DNA of 64,000 nucleotides, from positions 372,001-436,000 of the forward strand of contig NZ_JAFLRF010000002.1 of the NCBI RefSeq assembly GCF_017315705.1, in the 5' to 3' direction. The notes under the pieces are model-generated. The model did not search any database, was not told the origin of the DNA, and saw only the letters and a list, made by a program, of their open reading frames with translations. Made by a program: the position numbers and the translations under genes. Shown one piece after another: positions 9,325 through 19,581 of the stretch. This stretch comes from Trinickia mobilis (GTDB taxonomy: Bacteria; Pseudomonadota; Gammaproteobacteria; Burkholderiales; Burkholderiaceae). Numbering within the stretch: position 1 is the stretch's first letter; every line of letters begins with the position of its first letter.

Positions 9325-10080
9325 ATGACCCAACGCATTTTGCTGATGAGCAGTTCCCGCAAAGACGGCCTCGGCTATCTGGAGCACGCCGCCGAACAGA
9401 TCCATACGCTCTTCAAGCACGAAGCGCGCAAGATCGTCTTCGTGCCGTTCGCGGGCGTCACGTACAGCTTCGACACGTACGAAGGCGTCGTCAAACCGGT
9501 ATTCGAGAAACTCGGCTATACGCTCGAGTCGATTCATCACAGCGCGAATCCGCGAAAGACGATCGAAGAAGCCGAGGCGATCGCCGTGGGCGGCGGCAAT
9601 ACGTTCGCGCTTTTGAAGCGCATGTACGAGGCCGATATCGCCGCTGCAATTCGCGCGAAGGTGCGCGCGGGCACGCCTTACGTCGGCTGGAGCGCGGGCA
9701 GCAACGTGGCCTGCCCGACCATCCGCACGACCAACGACATGCCGATCGTCCAACCCCCGACGCTGCGCGCGCTCGGCCTCGTGCCGTTCCAGATCAATCC
9801 GCACTTCATCGGCGGCAAGCCCGTGGGACATAACGGCGAAAGCCGTGAAGAACGGCTTGCCGAGTTCCTCGAGATCAATGCGCCCGAACAGGTATTCGCG
9901 CTGCCCGAAGGCTCCGCGCTCTACTCGGACGGCACGCACGGCACCGTGCTGGGCGAGCGCGGCGCGCTGCATTTCAAGGGCAAGGACGCCATCGACAAGA
10001 TCGCCGGGGGCGAGACGTTCCCGCTTGCGCGTATCGCCGGACCTGCGGACCTGGCGAACTGGCCGGACTTCGGCATTTAA
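9325..10080 (+). CDS. pepE: Dipeptidase E (alpha-aspartyl dipeptidase)
   Basis: A cytosolic serine peptidase of family S51 that cleaves Asp-X dipeptides. The protein is 251 residues, close to the family length. The nucleophile elbow GWSAGSN (about residues 127-133) and the preceding VGGGNTFALL motif are intact, as are the downstream INPHF and PEGSAL segments. The ATG at 9325 starts the conserved MTQRILLMSSS; it lies just past the hpnH terminator, so PepE has its own promoter or relies on read-through. It has no evident role in hopanoid metabolism. Confidence 0.92.
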   Translation: MTQRILLMSSSRKDGLGYLEHAAEQIHTLFKHEARKIVFVPFAGVTYSFDTYEGVVKPVFEKLGYTLESIHHSANPRKTIEEAEAIAVGGGNTFALLKRMYEADIAAAIRAKVRAGTPYVGWSAGSNVACPTIRTTNDMPIVQPPTLRALGLVPFQINPHFIGGKPVGHNGESREERLAEFLEINAPEQVFALPEGSALYSDGTHGTVLGERGALHFKGKDAIDKIAGGETFPLARIAGPADLANWPDFGI

Positions 10081-10141
10081 GCGTCGCCAAAGCGGTCTGC
10101 CCGCCTAACTGGGGCTCGCGACCAGCCGCCCGCCTGTCGCA

Positions 10142-10750
10142 TTACCCCGCGCTGCGCGCGTTGTGCTCGGTCAGGAACTTGATGAGGCCGTCGACGCCAC
10201 CTTTCGAAATCTGCTCGGCGAACTGGCGCTGATAGACCTGGATCAGCCAGGCGCCCATCATATTGATGTCGTAGATTTTCCAGCCGTCTGCGGTTTTTTC
10301 CATGCGGTAACCGATTGCCTGGTCATCGCCGTTGTTGATCACGTGCGTCTGCACGACCGTGTCCTTGGCGCCCTCGGGTGTCGACGACGGCTCGAACTTG
10401 AAGCTCACGTCCTGGGTGCGCAATTGCGACAACGACGCGGCATAGGTCCGCACGAGCAGGATTTGAAATTGCTCGAACAACTGCTTTTGCTGCTCGGGCG
10501 TCGCCTTGCTCCAGGCATCCTGCCCGACCGCGATGCGCGTCGTGCGCAGGAAGTCGGTGTACGGCACGAAGCGCGTCTGGACGAGGCCGGTAATTTTTGC
10601 CATGTCGCCGCTCTTAGCCTGAGGGTCGGCCTTCATCGCGTTGACGGTGCCTTCGACGGCCGACTTCACGGCCGAATCGGGGCTTGACTGTGCGAAAGCC
10701 GTGCCGGACACGAATGCAGCTGCGAGAAAAGCAATCAGATAACGTTTCAT
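10142..10750 (-). CDS. hpnM: Periplasmic MlaC/Ttg2D-family hopanoid protein HpnM
   Basis: A 202-residue exported lipid-binding protein of the MlaC (Ttg2D) family that accompanies hopanoid genes. A signal peptide (MKRYLIAFLAAAFVSG, cleavage after AFA at about residue 20) precedes a mature domain with the family features RFVPYTDF, TPEQQKQLFEQF and the C-terminal YDINMMGAWL near-consensus. The start at 10750 is set by the signal peptide; a longer frame has no signal. It diverges from hpnN across 235 bp. By analogy with MlaC it probably shuttles hopanoids or phospholipid across the periplasm (inference). Confidence 0.9.
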   Translation of the reverse strand: MKRYLIAFLAAAFVSGTAFAQSSPDSAVKSAVEGTVNAMKADPQAKSGDMAKITGLVQTRFVPYTDFLRTTRIAVGQDAWSKATPEQQKQLFEQFQILLVRTYAASLSQLRTQDVSFKFEPSSTPEGAKDTVVQTHVINNGDDQAIGYRMEKTADGWKIYDINMMGAWLIQVYQRQFAEQISKGGVDGLIKFLTEHNARSAG

Positions 10751-10985
10751 ACGCTCGTGAGAACAGTGAAGAATTGAGCGGCCGCGGCTATGAAGCCTGC
10801 GGGCATCGGGCCAGTATACCGGCTTTACCGGATCGCTTTCCCGCACCTTGCGCGCCAGGACCGCGCCGGCAAGTCGTGAGCAACCGTCGGCACGAAGAGC
10901 AGCATCCTGTGCCCTTCGGCAGCACGCCGGTATACTTGCGCCTCTTGCCAAATGCAATCCCCTCTGACAAGGCGCCCCTGCCTAC
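10751..10985. promoter_or_regulatory. Divergent hpnM/hpnN promoter region
   Basis: Two matching -10-like hexamers face outward: TATACT read on the minus strand at 10818-10813 toward hpnM, and TATACT at 10931-10936 toward hpnN. Both are preceded by CCGG. No convincing -35 elements are seen. The shared context suggests coordinated transcription of the two transport genes. Confidence 0.4.
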
Positions 10986-13613
10986 ATGCTGAAGTCATCC
11001 GTCGTTCGCCTCGTCGCCTGGTCCGTGCGCTTTCCGGTCTGGGTCATCGTCGTCTCGCTGCTGCTCGCCGCGGTGAGCGGCCATTACGTCGTCAACCACT
11101 TCAAGATCAACACCGACGTCAGCCGGCTGATCGAAACCGATGAGACCTGGACGGCGCTCGGCGACGCCACCGACAAGGCCTTTCCGCAGCGCGGCCAAAC
11201 GATACTCGTCGTCGTCGAGGCGGCCGCGCCGGAATTCGCGGACGCCGCCGCCAACGAACTGACAGCCGCGCTGCGCAAGCAGCCGAACGAGTTCGCTTCG
11301 GTCTCGCAGCCGTCGGGCGGTGCGTTCTTCGAGCGCAACGGTCTCTTGTTCCTGTCGCCGAAAGAAATCGACGACACCACCTCGCAGCTCGTCAAAGCCA
11401 AGCCGCTCATCAACACGCTCGCGAAGGACCCGAGCCTCACCGGCCTCGCCGATACGCTCACCACGACCCTTCTGCTGCCGCTGCAGCTCGGCCAGGTCCA
11501 GCTCGGCGACATGGCGAGTCTGCTGAACAAAAGCGCGACGACGCTCGACGGCGTGCTCGCCGGGAAGTTTTCGGTGCTGTCGTGGCGCGGGCTCGTCGAC
11601 AAGGACCCGGTCAAACAACCGGTGTGTGCGTTCATCACCGTGCAGCCCGTGGTCGACTACGGCGCGCTCGAAGCGGGCGCGCGCGGCTCGGAAGCGGTCC
11701 GCGCGACCGCCACCGTGCTGAACCTGTCCGGCCGCTACGGGGCGAAGGTCCGCCTGACCGGCGAACAGCCGCTCGCCGACGAGGAGTTCGCCTCCGTCGA
11801 GCAAGGCGCGCTCGTCAACGGCATCGCCACGTTCTTCGTCGTGCTGATGATCCTGTGGCTCGCGCTGCGCTCGGGCAAGCTGATCGTCGCGGTCTTCATC
11901 ACGCTGTTCGTCGGGCTCGCGATCACGGCGGCGCTCGGGCTCTTGATGGTCGAATCGCTCAACATGATCTCGGTCGCGTTCATGGTGCTGTTCGTGGGGC
12001 TTGGCGTCGACTTCGGAATCCAGTTCGGCGTCAAGTACCGAGAGGCGCGCTTTCACGACGACGACCTGAACCGCGCGCTCATCGCGACCGCGCGCGAAGT
12101 GGGCATCCCGCTCACGCTCGCCGCCACGGCGGTTGCCGCAAGCTTCTTCTCGTTCCTGCCGACGGCCTATCGCGGCGTGTCGGAGCTGGGCCTGATCGCG
12201 GGCGTCGGCATGTTCGTCGCGTATCTGACGAACATGACGCTCCTGCCCGCGCTCATCAAGCTGTTCAAGCCGGCCGGCGAAGAAGCCTCGCCGGGCTTTC
12301 CGCGTCTTGCCCCCGTCGACGATTACCTCGACCGCAACCGCAAGCCGGTGCTGATCGGCACGCTCGTGGTGATCGTCGCCGCGTTGCCGCTGCTCTTGCA
12401 TCTGCACTTCGACTTCAACCCGCTGCATTTGAAGGACCCGCACAGCGAATCGATGGCGACGCTGCTCGCGCTGAAAGATTCGCCGGAAGCGGGCGTCAAC
12501 GACGTGACGGTGCTCGCGCCGTCACTCGCCGCCGCCGACCGCACCGCCGCACGGCTCGCGAAGCTGCCGGAAGTCGGCCGGGTCACGACGCTCTCGAGCT
12601 TCATTCCGAGCGATCAGCCGCAGAAGACCGATGTCATCGACGCCGCCGCGGAGCAACTGACGCCCGCGCTCACGCAGCCCGGCGCGCCCCCATCGAACGA
12701 CGCGCTGCGCGTCGCCTCGCTCAAGCGCGCGGCGAACCAGCTCTCGCTCGCTGCCGACGACCACCCCGGCCCGGGCGCTGCCGAAGCGAAGCACTTGTCC
12801 GCCACGCTGGCGAAGCTCGCCGCCGCCGATGCGGCCACGCGCGACCGCGCCGAAACGGCGATCTCCGAGCCGCTGCGCCTCGCGCTCAGGCAGCTCACGC
12901 TGCTGCTCGAGCCCGAGACCATCACGCGCGCGACGCTGCCGCCCGAGATCGTGCGCGACTGGGTGTCGGCCGACGGGCGCGCGCTGGTCAATATCTCGCC
13001 GAAGGTGCCGGCGGGCGCCGATGCGAACGACGACACGATGCTGCGCCGCTTCGCCCACGCCGTGAAGCAGGCGGACCCGTCGGCGATCGGCGGCCCGATC
13101 TCGATCCTGCATTCGGCCGACACGATCATCAAGGCGTTCGCGGAAGCGGCCTTGTGGGCGGTGCTGTCGATCACGCTGTTGCTCTGGCTTACGCTGCGCC
13201 GCTTCGGCGACGTGCTGCGCACGCTGATCCCGCTGCTGGTTTCCGCGGTCGTGACGCTCGAACTGTGCGTTGTGTTCCACATGCCGCTCAACTTCGCGAA
13301 TATCATCGCGTTACCGCTCATGCTCGGCGTGGGCGTCGCGTTCAAGATCTACTTCGTGATGGCTTGGCGCGCCGGGCAGACCAGCCTGCTGCAATCGAGC
13401 CTCACGCACGCCGTCATGCTCAGTGCCGCGACGACCGCGACTGCCTTCGGCAGTCTGTGGCTCTCGCATCACCCGGGCACGGCCAGCATGGGCAGACTGC
13501 TTGCGTTGTCCCTGTCCTGCACGCTGATCGGCGCAGTGGTTTTCCAGCCCGTACTGATGGGCAAACCGCGCGTTAAGCGCACACCGAAGAAAAAGATACT
13601 AGGCACTCGATGA
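10986..13613 (+). CDS. hpnN: Hopanoid RND-type transporter HpnN
   Basis: An 875-residue inner-membrane MMPL/RND protein. HpnN is established in other bacteria as needed to move hopanoids to the outer membrane. One membrane helix lies near residue 20 and a large periplasmic loop follows. Membrane bundles lie at about 275-425 (including [21 protein letters not shown]) and 720-860, separated by a second, Ala-rich periplasmic loop (about 470-710). The gene ends in ATGA, overlapping mlaA, so transporter and outer-membrane lipoprotein are co-translated. The start ATG at 10986 begins [12 protein letters not shown], typical of the family. Confidence 0.93.
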   Translation: MLKSSVVRLVAWSVRFPVWVIVVSLLLAAVSGHYVVNHFKINTDVSRLIETDETWTALGDATDKAFPQRGQTILVVVEAAAPEFADAAANELTAALRKQPNEFASVSQPSGGAFFERNGLLFLSPKEIDDTTSQLVKAKPLINTLAKDPSLTGLADTLTTTLLLPLQLGQVQLGDMASLLNKSATTLDGVLAGKFSVLSWRGLVDKDPVKQPVCAFITVQPVVDYGALEAGARGSEAVRATATVLNLSGRYGAKVRLTGEQPLADEEFASVEQGALVNGIATFFVVLMILWLALRSGKLIVAVFITLFVGLAITAALGLLMVESLNMISVAFMVLFVGLGVDFGIQFGVKYREARFHDDDLNRALIATAREVGIPLTLAATAVAASFFSFLPTAYRGVSELGLIAGVGMFVAYLTNMTLLPALIKLFKPAGEEASPGFPRLAPVDDYLDRNRKPVLIGTLVVIVAALPLLLHLHFDFNPLHLKDPHSESMATLLALKDSPEAGVNDVTVLAPSLAAADRTAARLAKLPEVGRVTTLSSFIPSDQPQKTDVIDAAAEQLTPALTQPGAPPSNDALRVASLKRAANQLSLAADDHPGPGAAEAKHLSATLAKLAAADAATRDRAETAISEPLRLALRQLTLLLEPETITRATLPPEIVRDWVSADGRALVNISPKVPAGADANDDTMLRRFAHAVKQADPSAIGGPISILHSADTIIKAFAEAALWAVLSITLLLWLTLRRFGDVLRTLIPLLVSAVVTLELCVVFHMPLNFANIIALPLMLGVGVAFKIYFVMAWRAGQTSLLQSSLTHAVMLSAATTATAFGSLWLSHHPGTASMGRLLALSLSCTLIGAVVFQPVLMGKPRVKRTPKKKILGTR

Positions 13614-14416
13614 AAAAGCTGCGAAACACTGCGCTGGCGCTTGCGGCCGCGGGCGCGCTCTCCGGCTGCGCCACCGGCCCGAACGCCACGCCCGGCGACC
13701 CGCTGGAGCCGATGAACCGCGTCATCTTCAAGGTCAACGATACGGTCGACCGGACCATCGCCCAGCCGGTCGCGAAGGGCTACCAGAAGGTCACGCCGCA
13801 GCCGCTGCGCACCGCCGTCAGCAACTTCTTTTCGAACCTCGGCGATATCACCAACTTCGCGAACGATCTGCTGCAGCTGAAGATCACCGACGCGACCGAA
13901 GACCTGATGCGCCTCGCGTTCAACTCGACGTTCGGCCTTGGCGGGCTGCTCGACTGGGCGACGCCGGCGGGGCTGCCGAAACACCATCAGGACTTCGGTC
14001 TGACGCTCGGCCGCTGGGGCGTGCCGTCCGGCCCGTATCTCGTGCTGCCGCTGTTCGGGCCGAGTTCGTTCCGCGACGGCGTCGGCCGCGCGGTCGACGT
14101 CAAATTCAATCCGCTGAACTATGTCGACCCGGCGTGGCGCAATCCGCTTTATATCGCGCAATTCGTGAGCGCGCGTGCCGATCTGCTCGGTGCGACGAAC
14201 CTGCTGGAAGAGGCGGCGCTCGACAAGTATTCGTTCGTCCGCGACGCCTACGTTCAGCAGCGCAAGGCGATGCTGAACCAGCCCGGGTCGGCGCCGCCCG
14301 CGCTGCCTAACTATGGCGATGAGAACGAGGCCCAGGCGCCGGCCGCGGCGTCGTCTGCAGGTGCGTCGGCGCCCGCGGGGGCGTCGGCCCCGGCGAGCGC
14401 GCCTAGCGGGCAATAG
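13610..14416 (+). CDS. mlaA: MlaA/VacJ-family outer-membrane lipoprotein
   Basis: A 268-residue lipoprotein. The signal peptide ends in the lipobox LSGC (Cys at about residue 19), and the mature part carries the VacJ signature [15 protein letters not shown] and later [19 protein letters not shown]. In the Mla system, MlaA forms the outer-membrane end of retrograde phospholipid transport. Here it is not beside mlaFEDB but overlaps hpnN by ATGA, so it probably serves a hopanoid path with HpnN and the MlaC-like HpnM (inference). The C-terminus after about 225 is an Ala/Ser-rich repeat tail, likely unstructured. The assignment as a paralogue rather than the only MlaA cannot be tested here. Confidence 0.9.
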   Translation: MKKLRNTALALAAAGALSGCATGPNATPGDPLEPMNRVIFKVNDTVDRTIAQPVAKGYQKVTPQPLRTAVSNFFSNLGDITNFANDLLQLKITDATEDLMRLAFNSTFGLGGLLDWATPAGLPKHHQDFGLTLGRWGVPSGPYLVLPLFGPSSFRDGVGRAVDVKFNPLNYVDPAWRNPLYIAQFVSARADLLGATNLLEEAALDKYSFVRDAYVQQRKAMLNQPGSAPPALPNYGDENEAQAPAAASSAGASAPAGASAPASAPSGQ

Positions 14417-14444
14417 CCAGCGGCCAATTCACGCGCCGGGCGGC

Positions 14445-15134
14445 TTACGCCGGCCGAAGCGCCCCGGTCGCGCCGAGCGCCTGGCGCGCCTGGACGAGCG
14501 CCGTGCGGGCCGAGCGCGCATCGGCGGCGAGCCGGATCAGCGCGCCGAGCTGGGACGGCTGGCGCGCCAGTTCGCGCAGAACCGGGCCGAGCGCCGTGGT
14601 GCCGTCGTCGCGCAAGCCGGCCGTCGCCGCGCGCGGCAGCGTGCGCCATGCGGGGTCGACGATCGCGCGGCACACGATGAACGGCAGCCCGCGCGCCGCG
14701 GCGATCGCGCCCGCGATATGCGATTCCATATCGACCGCCAGCGCACCCGTCGAGCGATGGAGGCGTTCCTTGTCTTGCGCGCTCGCGACGGGCGCCGTCA
14801 CGCCGGCCATCGTGCCGCGGTGCACGCGATCGCGCAGCGGGGTCGCCGCGAGGGCCTCTGCGCAGCGGGCCGCCCACGCAGTGTTCGTCGGGATGCGGCC
14901 CACGGGGCCATCGACGGCATCCGCGATGATCAGCGAGCCGGGTTCGAGACCCGGCGCCAGGCCGCCCGCAGTCCCGAAGCTGACGATGCCCGCGCAGCCG
15001 CGCGCCACCGCCTCGGAGAGCGCACGCTCAAGCCAGTCGGCGCGCGCCGCGTAGACCGTTTCGACGCCGTCGCCGCGCGCGATGCGCGCTTCGAACGCCA
15101 TGCCGGTCACGGCAATGATGGGCGGGGCCGCCAT
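14445..15134 (-). CDS. hpnG: Adenosylhopane nucleosidase/phosphorylase HpnG
   Basis: HpnG removes adenine from adenosylhopane made by HpnH. The 229-residue protein belongs to the PNP/MTA-SAH nucleosidase fold: IAVTGMAFEARI at the N-terminus, GTAGGLAPGLEPG in the middle and the substrate-binding AVDMESHIAG near residue 140. It is the last gene of the hpnD-hpnE-shc-hpnG unit. The ATG at 15134 gives the family N-terminus; a GTG overlapping the shc stop (near 15188) would add about 18 residues and remains possible because the other joints of this operon overlap. Confidence 0.88.
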   Translation of the reverse strand: MAAPPIIAVTGMAFEARIARGDGVETVYAARADWLERALSEAVARGCAGIVSFGTAGGLAPGLEPGSLIIADAVDGPVGRIPTNTAWAARCAEALAATPLRDRVHRGTMAGVTAPVASAQDKERLHRSTGALAVDMESHIAGAIAAARGLPFIVCRAIVDPAWRTLPRAATAGLRDDGTTALGPVLRELARQPSQLGALIRLAADARSARTALVQARQALGATGALRPA

Positions 15135-15184
15135 CGGTTGGGCGATGCCGCCGCCGATCGCAGCCGCCGGATCGCGCCGCACCG

Positions 15185-17227
15185 TCACATCCCGACCGTG
15201 ACGCGCGTGCTCGCGGCACGCTTCAAGTTCCGGTAGCGGGCGAGCGCCCACAGCGGGAAGAACTTGCGATAGCCGTGATAGCGCAGATAGAAGACGCGCG
15301 GGAAGCCGGTCGCCGTGAAGCGGGTTTCGTCCCAGAGCCCGTGCTCGCGCTGCGTGGTCGTCAGATACGCGATGCCGCGCTCGACAGCCGGATGATCGAC
15401 GACGCCCGCCGCCATCAGCCCGATCAGCGCCCAGGCGGTCTGCGACGACGTGCTCGCCGCCTTCTCGTAGCCGCGGTAGTTGAGCTTGTAGCTCGTGCCG
15501 TCCTCGCCCCAGCCGCCGTCTTCGTTCTGAATCGAGATCAGCCACTGTGCCGCGCGCCGGATGCGGGGGTCCTCGTGCGACATGCCCACGGCGTTCAGCG
15601 CGCACAGCGCCGTCCACGTGCCGTAGATGTAGTTCATCCCCCAGCGGCCGTACCAGCTGCCGTCGGCTTCCTGCCCTTTCAGCAGATAGTCGTAGGCACG
15701 GCGCGCCGGCTCGCTGTTGGCCGGCATTTCGCCGAGCTGCGCGAGCATCGACAGACACCGGCCCGACACGTCGGCGGTCGGCGGATCGAGCAACGCGCCG
15801 TGATCGGAAAACGGAATGTTGTTCAGGTAGTACTGCGTGTTTTCCGGCTCGAACGCGCCCCAGCCGCCGTCGCTGCTCTGCATGCCGACGACCCATTCGC
15901 GCGCCCGCGCAATCGCTTCGCGGTCGACGTTCGATTGCGTGAGCGTCGCGGCGCGGTCCATCGCCATCACGACCACGGCCGTATCGTCGACATCCGGATA
16001 ATGCGGGTTCGCGTACTGGAACGCCCAGCCGCCGGGCCGCACGTTCGGCCGGCGCGAGATCCAGTCGCCGCGCACATTCAGGATCTGCAGCGGACGGAGC
16101 CACTGCAGGCCGTGCAGCGCCGCCTGCTCGGCGCGCGGGTCCGCCGTTTCGAGCAGCGCGTGCGCGGCAAGCGACGTATCCCAAACCGGCGACAAACACG
16201 GCTGGCAATACGCTTCTTCCTCGCCGATCACGAGCAGCTTCTCGATCGACTGGCGCGCAATCGCGCGATTCGGATGATCGGGCGGGTAGCCGAGCACGTC
16301 GTACATCATCACGGCGTTGGCCATCGCCGGGAAAATCGCGCCGAGCCCGTCCTCGCCGTTCAGACGTTCGTCGACGAACGCGACAGCCGCATCGATGGCC
16401 TTTTGGCGCGTGCGCCGCGGAAAGAGGCCGTCGATCGCGCGCAGGATCGCGTCGACGCCGCGGAAGAACACGAACCAGCCCTGGCTTTGGTGCTCCGCGC
16501 GCGGCAGGAGCCCGGTGGAAACCGGGGCGCCCTTGAAGATCTCGTCGATGCGCACGCCGCGCGGATTCTTCGCCTTCGGCCGCTTCGCGTTCAAGACGAG
16601 CAGCGGCACGATCACCGTGCGCGCCCAGTACGACACCTTCGACAGGTGGAACGGGAACCACATCGGCAGCAGCATGATTTCGACCGGCATCATCGGCACC
16701 GCATGCCACGGAATCACGCCGAAGAGCGCGAGCAGGATGCGCGTGAACACGTTCGCGCCTTCAGCGCCGCCGTGCGCGAGAATCGCGCGGCGCGCGCGCT
16801 GCATGGGCTCGGCGTCTTCGGCGTCGCCGACCATCTTCAGCGCGAAATAGGCCTTCACAGTGGCGCTGACGTCGAGCTTGCCGCCGGTGAAGAGCGGCCA
16901 GCCGCCGTCGGCAAGCTGGATGCGGCGCAGATAGCGCGCGATCTTCTGCTCGAGCTCGGGGTTCGGCGTTTCGCCGAGGTAATGCACGAGCAGGATGTAC
17001 TCGGCCGGGATCGTCGCGTCGGCCTCGAGCTCGTAGACCCAGTGGCCGTCGGGACGTTGCGCGGCGAGGAGCGCGTCGACCGCGCGCGTGACGGCGGCAT
17101 CGAGCGCGGGGGTCGCTTGCGCGCGGGCGCCTGCGCCCGCTTGCGGCGCGGCGCAAGGCGCTGCTTCGGTCGTGGCGGCGTCGGCGGCGGTCGCGGCGGC
17201 GGGGGGTACGGCGGTCAAATCGTTCAT
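15185..17227 (-). CDS. shc: Squalene-hopene cyclase
   Basis: Shc (HpnF) cyclises squalene to hopene and diplopterol. The 680-residue protein has the catalytic acid motif DVDD (around residue 415) and several QW repeats such as QLADGGWP, QSSDGGWGAFE and QNEDGGWGED that stabilise the double alpha-barrel. A Pro/Ala-rich N-terminal extension of about 35 residues precedes the barrel. The ATG at 17227 overlaps the hpnE stop (ATGA), indicating translational coupling in the order hpnD-hpnE-shc-hpnG. The enzyme is monotopic on the inner membrane. Confidence 0.97.
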   Translation of the reverse strand: MNDLTAVPPAAATAADAATTEAAPCAAPQAGAGARAQATPALDAAVTRAVDALLAAQRPDGHWVYELEADATIPAEYILLVHYLGETPNPELEQKIARYLRRIQLADGGWPLFTGGKLDVSATVKAYFALKMVGDAEDAEPMQRARRAILAHGGAEGANVFTRILLALFGVIPWHAVPMMPVEIMLLPMWFPFHLSKVSYWARTVIVPLLVLNAKRPKAKNPRGVRIDEIFKGAPVSTGLLPRAEHQSQGWFVFFRGVDAILRAIDGLFPRRTRQKAIDAAVAFVDERLNGEDGLGAIFPAMANAVMMYDVLGYPPDHPNRAIARQSIEKLLVIGEEEAYCQPCLSPVWDTSLAAHALLETADPRAEQAALHGLQWLRPLQILNVRGDWISRRPNVRPGGWAFQYANPHYPDVDDTAVVVMAMDRAATLTQSNVDREAIARAREWVVGMQSSDGGWGAFEPENTQYYLNNIPFSDHGALLDPPTADVSGRCLSMLAQLGEMPANSEPARRAYDYLLKGQEADGSWYGRWGMNYIYGTWTALCALNAVGMSHEDPRIRRAAQWLISIQNEDGGWGEDGTSYKLNYRGYEKAASTSSQTAWALIGLMAAGVVDHPAVERGIAYLTTTQREHGLWDETRFTATGFPRVFYLRYHGYRKFFPLWALARYRNLKRAASTRVTVGM

Positions 17228-18552
17228 CGGCGGTTCATCGGTTGATTGAGGAGCGTCTCGGCAGCCTTCTGCCCCGAGCGGATCGCCCCTTCGATCGTCG
17301 CGGGCAGGCCAGTGGCCGTCCAGTCGCCCGCGAGTACAAGATTATTCCAGCGCGTTCGGGTTGCCGGCCGCAGCATTTCCTGCGACGGCAGCGCGGCGAA
17401 CGTCGCGCGTTTTTCGATCACGATCTGCCAGGTCGGCATCGGATCGGCGGGGAGGCTCACGGCTTTCGCGACCTCGGCCCAGATTGTTTTCGCCAGCGCG
17501 TCGCGCGGCGTGTCGAGCAGGCGGTCGGCGCCGCTCACCGTCACCGACAGGCGCCCGTCGAACGCAAAAATCCACTCAGCCGTCCCGTTCACGAGGCCCG
17601 TGAGCGGCGGCAGGCCGTGCGGCGGCTCGACCGCGAAGTGCGCGTTGACGACCGAGCTGAACCGATCGGGCACGCGCACGCCCGGCACGAGCGTTTGCGC
17701 AACCTCGGAAGGCACGGCCAGCACGACCGACTCGCCAGGTTCCAGCGCGATGCTCGTCCCATCCGCGAAGTTCAGCGCGGCCACGCGGGCGTTCGCCGTC
17801 AATCCGTTGGCCGTGCTGCTCGCGGCGCCAGTCGCGGCACCCTCCTTTGCGGCGTCGGCAAACACGATCACCGCAAGACGCGAGCCGAGCTTGATGGCCG
17901 CGCCGCCATGCTGAAGCAAACGCAGCGCCGGATCGACGAACGCGCTGCCGAGCCCGTTTCGCGCGACGAGCGGCCGGCATGCCTGACCGCCTGCCGCGAG
18001 GGTCTCGCGCGCCACCGCCGCTGCGAGCTCGGCCGTGCCCTGGCGCGGCTCGACGTTCAACGCCGCGAGAAAGAGCGGCCTCAGCAAACGGTCCCACAGG
18101 ATGCCGTCGCAGCGCATCGTCTGCGCCATCGTGCGGCCCGGCTTCGCGAAGAAGAGCGGCGCGAGCGACAGATAGTCGGCCGGCTGCGTATCGGGCACGC
18201 GCGCGGCGGCGTCGAAGATCCACAACGGCAGGCGCCCGGGGGTCAAGCGCACGGTCCAACGGCGGCCGTTCGCGAGATCCACGAACGGGAACTCGGGCTG
18301 CGACGGGCCGACGAGCTCGCCGGCCGCGCCGATCGCGCGCGCGTAACCGAGCGTCGCGTGGTTGCCCGACAGCACGAAGTGATTGCCGTTGTCGATCGTC
18401 GCGCCTAACGTGCCGTCGTAGTACGAGCGGCAACGCCCGCCGGCATGCTCCGCCGCTTCGTGCAGCACGACTTGAGCGCCGCGCTGCTGCAATTGAACCG
18501 CGGCCGCGAGGCCCGCCAGCCCCGCGCCGATCACATGAACCCGCCTCGCCAT
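17224..18552 (-). CDS. hpnE: Hydroxysqualene dehydroxylase HpnE
   Basis: A 442-residue FAD-dependent amine-oxidase-fold protein that reduces hydroxysqualene to squalene. The N-terminal dinucleotide motif GAGLAGLAAA follows the start directly, with EHAGGRCRSY (second FAD-contacting segment) and a C-terminal LVLAGDWTATGLPATIEGA, both hallmarks of the family. The start ATG at 18552 overlaps the hpnD stop by one base (TGATG), and its own stop overlaps the shc start. A small Ala/Thr-rich insertion lies around residues 230-250. Confidence 0.94.
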   Translation of the reverse strand: MARRVHVIGAGLAGLAAAVQLQQRGAQVVLHEAAEHAGGRCRSYYDGTLGATIDNGNHFVLSGNHATLGYARAIGAAGELVGPSQPEFPFVDLANGRRWTVRLTPGRLPLWIFDAAARVPDTQPADYLSLAPLFFAKPGRTMAQTMRCDGILWDRLLRPLFLAALNVEPRQGTAELAAAVARETLAAGGQACRPLVARNGLGSAFVDPALRLLQHGGAAIKLGSRLAVIVFADAAKEGAATGAASSTANGLTANARVAALNFADGTSIALEPGESVVLAVPSEVAQTLVPGVRVPDRFSSVVNAHFAVEPPHGLPPLTGLVNGTAEWIFAFDGRLSVTVSGADRLLDTPRDALAKTIWAEVAKAVSLPADPMPTWQIVIEKRATFAALPSQEMLRPATRTRWNNLVLAGDWTATGLPATIEGAIRSGQKAAETLLNQPMNRR

Positions 18553-19400
18553 CAGAACAAGGCGTAGCGCGCGACGATCCAGAGAAGCCGGCCTTTCGGC
18601 TTCACGATCGGCGTGCGCGGCAGGTCGAAGCCACGTTCGAGAGTGCGTTCGAGCAGAACGCGGTAGACGCCCGACATGATGCGCGGCGCGCGCACTTCGC
18701 GGCGCGGCGCGGCGTCCATGATGGCGTCGGCATGCGCGAAGTGTTCGAGCGCGCGCTCGGCGAGCGTCGCGCAGACGCGCGGCAGCGAAGGATCGTCCGC
18801 GATCACGGCCGGATTCGTTGCGACGATCCCTTCGCGCGCGAGCAATTCGCGCGGCAAATAGCAGCGGTTGATCGCGGCGTCTTCGTCGATGTCGCGCAGG
18901 ATGTTCGTCAATTGCAGCGCGCGGCCGAGGTGGTGCGACAGCCGGATGCCGGGTTCCTCGGACATCCCGAATATCCTCACCGATAGCCGCCCCGCCGCGC
19001 TCGCGACGCGGTCGCAGTAGAGATCGAGCGTGGCTTCGTCGGGCGCGCAGATGTCTTCGGCCGCGTCCATCGCCATGCCGTCGATCATCGCGTGGAAGTC
19101 TTCGCGCTGCAGATCGAACGTACGGATGTGGCGCGTCAGTGCCACGAGCGACGGGCGCGGCGCGCCGGCATAGCACGCGTCGACGGCCTCGCGCCAGCGC
19201 GCGAGGCCGGCGCTGCGTTCGGCGTGCGGCGCGTTGCTGTCGGCGATGTCGTCGACGGCGCGGCAAAAAGCGTAGACCTGATACATCGCGTCGCGCTGCG
19301 CGGCCGGCAGAATGCGCATCGCGAGATAAAACGAGCTGCTCGATGTGACGGCAGCGGCGTCGGTTTCTGGATCGTCCACGACGAGATTGGAAACGGCCAA
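18552..19400 (-). CDS. hpnD: Presqualene diphosphate synthase HpnD
   Basis: HpnD condenses two farnesyl diphosphates to presqualene diphosphate. In the 282-residue protein both aspartate motifs are intact: AVDDIAD (about residue 50) and LRDIDED with the following YLP. The chosen start is TTG at 19400, preceded by GGAG at six nucleotides; longer in-frame reading (to 19646) is GC-rich DNA without family similarity. It is the first gene of the hpnD-hpnE-shc-hpnG unit. Its intact motifs contrast with the degenerate HpnC at 6.0-6.9 kb. Confidence 0.94.
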   Translation of the reverse strand: MAVSNLVVDDPETDAAAVTSSSSFYLAMRILPAAQRDAMYQVYAFCRAVDDIADSNAPHAERSAGLARWREAVDACYAGAPRPSLVALTRHIRTFDLQREDFHAMIDGMAMDAAEDICAPDEATLDLYCDRVASAAGRLSVRIFGMSEEPGIRLSHHLGRALQLTNILRDIDEDAAINRCYLPRELLAREGIVATNPAVIADDPSLPRVCATLAERALEHFAHADAIMDAAPRREVRAPRIMSGVYRVLLERTLERGFDLPRTPIVKPKGRLLWIVARYALF

Positions 19401-19581
19401 GACGAACTCCGCTGTGGCGCCCTCTTGGGCGATTGATGTCTGAATGCCAGGCGGCGTGCCGCTCAGCGCCGCGCTGGAAGGTGCGCAGCGCGCCGGCATG
19501 GCTGCCGGAAACGGCGAAAAGTATAACAATCTTTGCGGCGGGCCGCCCCGCGCGATAAAAGCCGCCGCGCCAGCCGGAAAA

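Noticed and set aside
11000-13580. Long antisense and shifted frames opposite hpnN
   Set aside because: Arg/Ala-rich shadow reading of a well-conserved RND protein, with no start signals.
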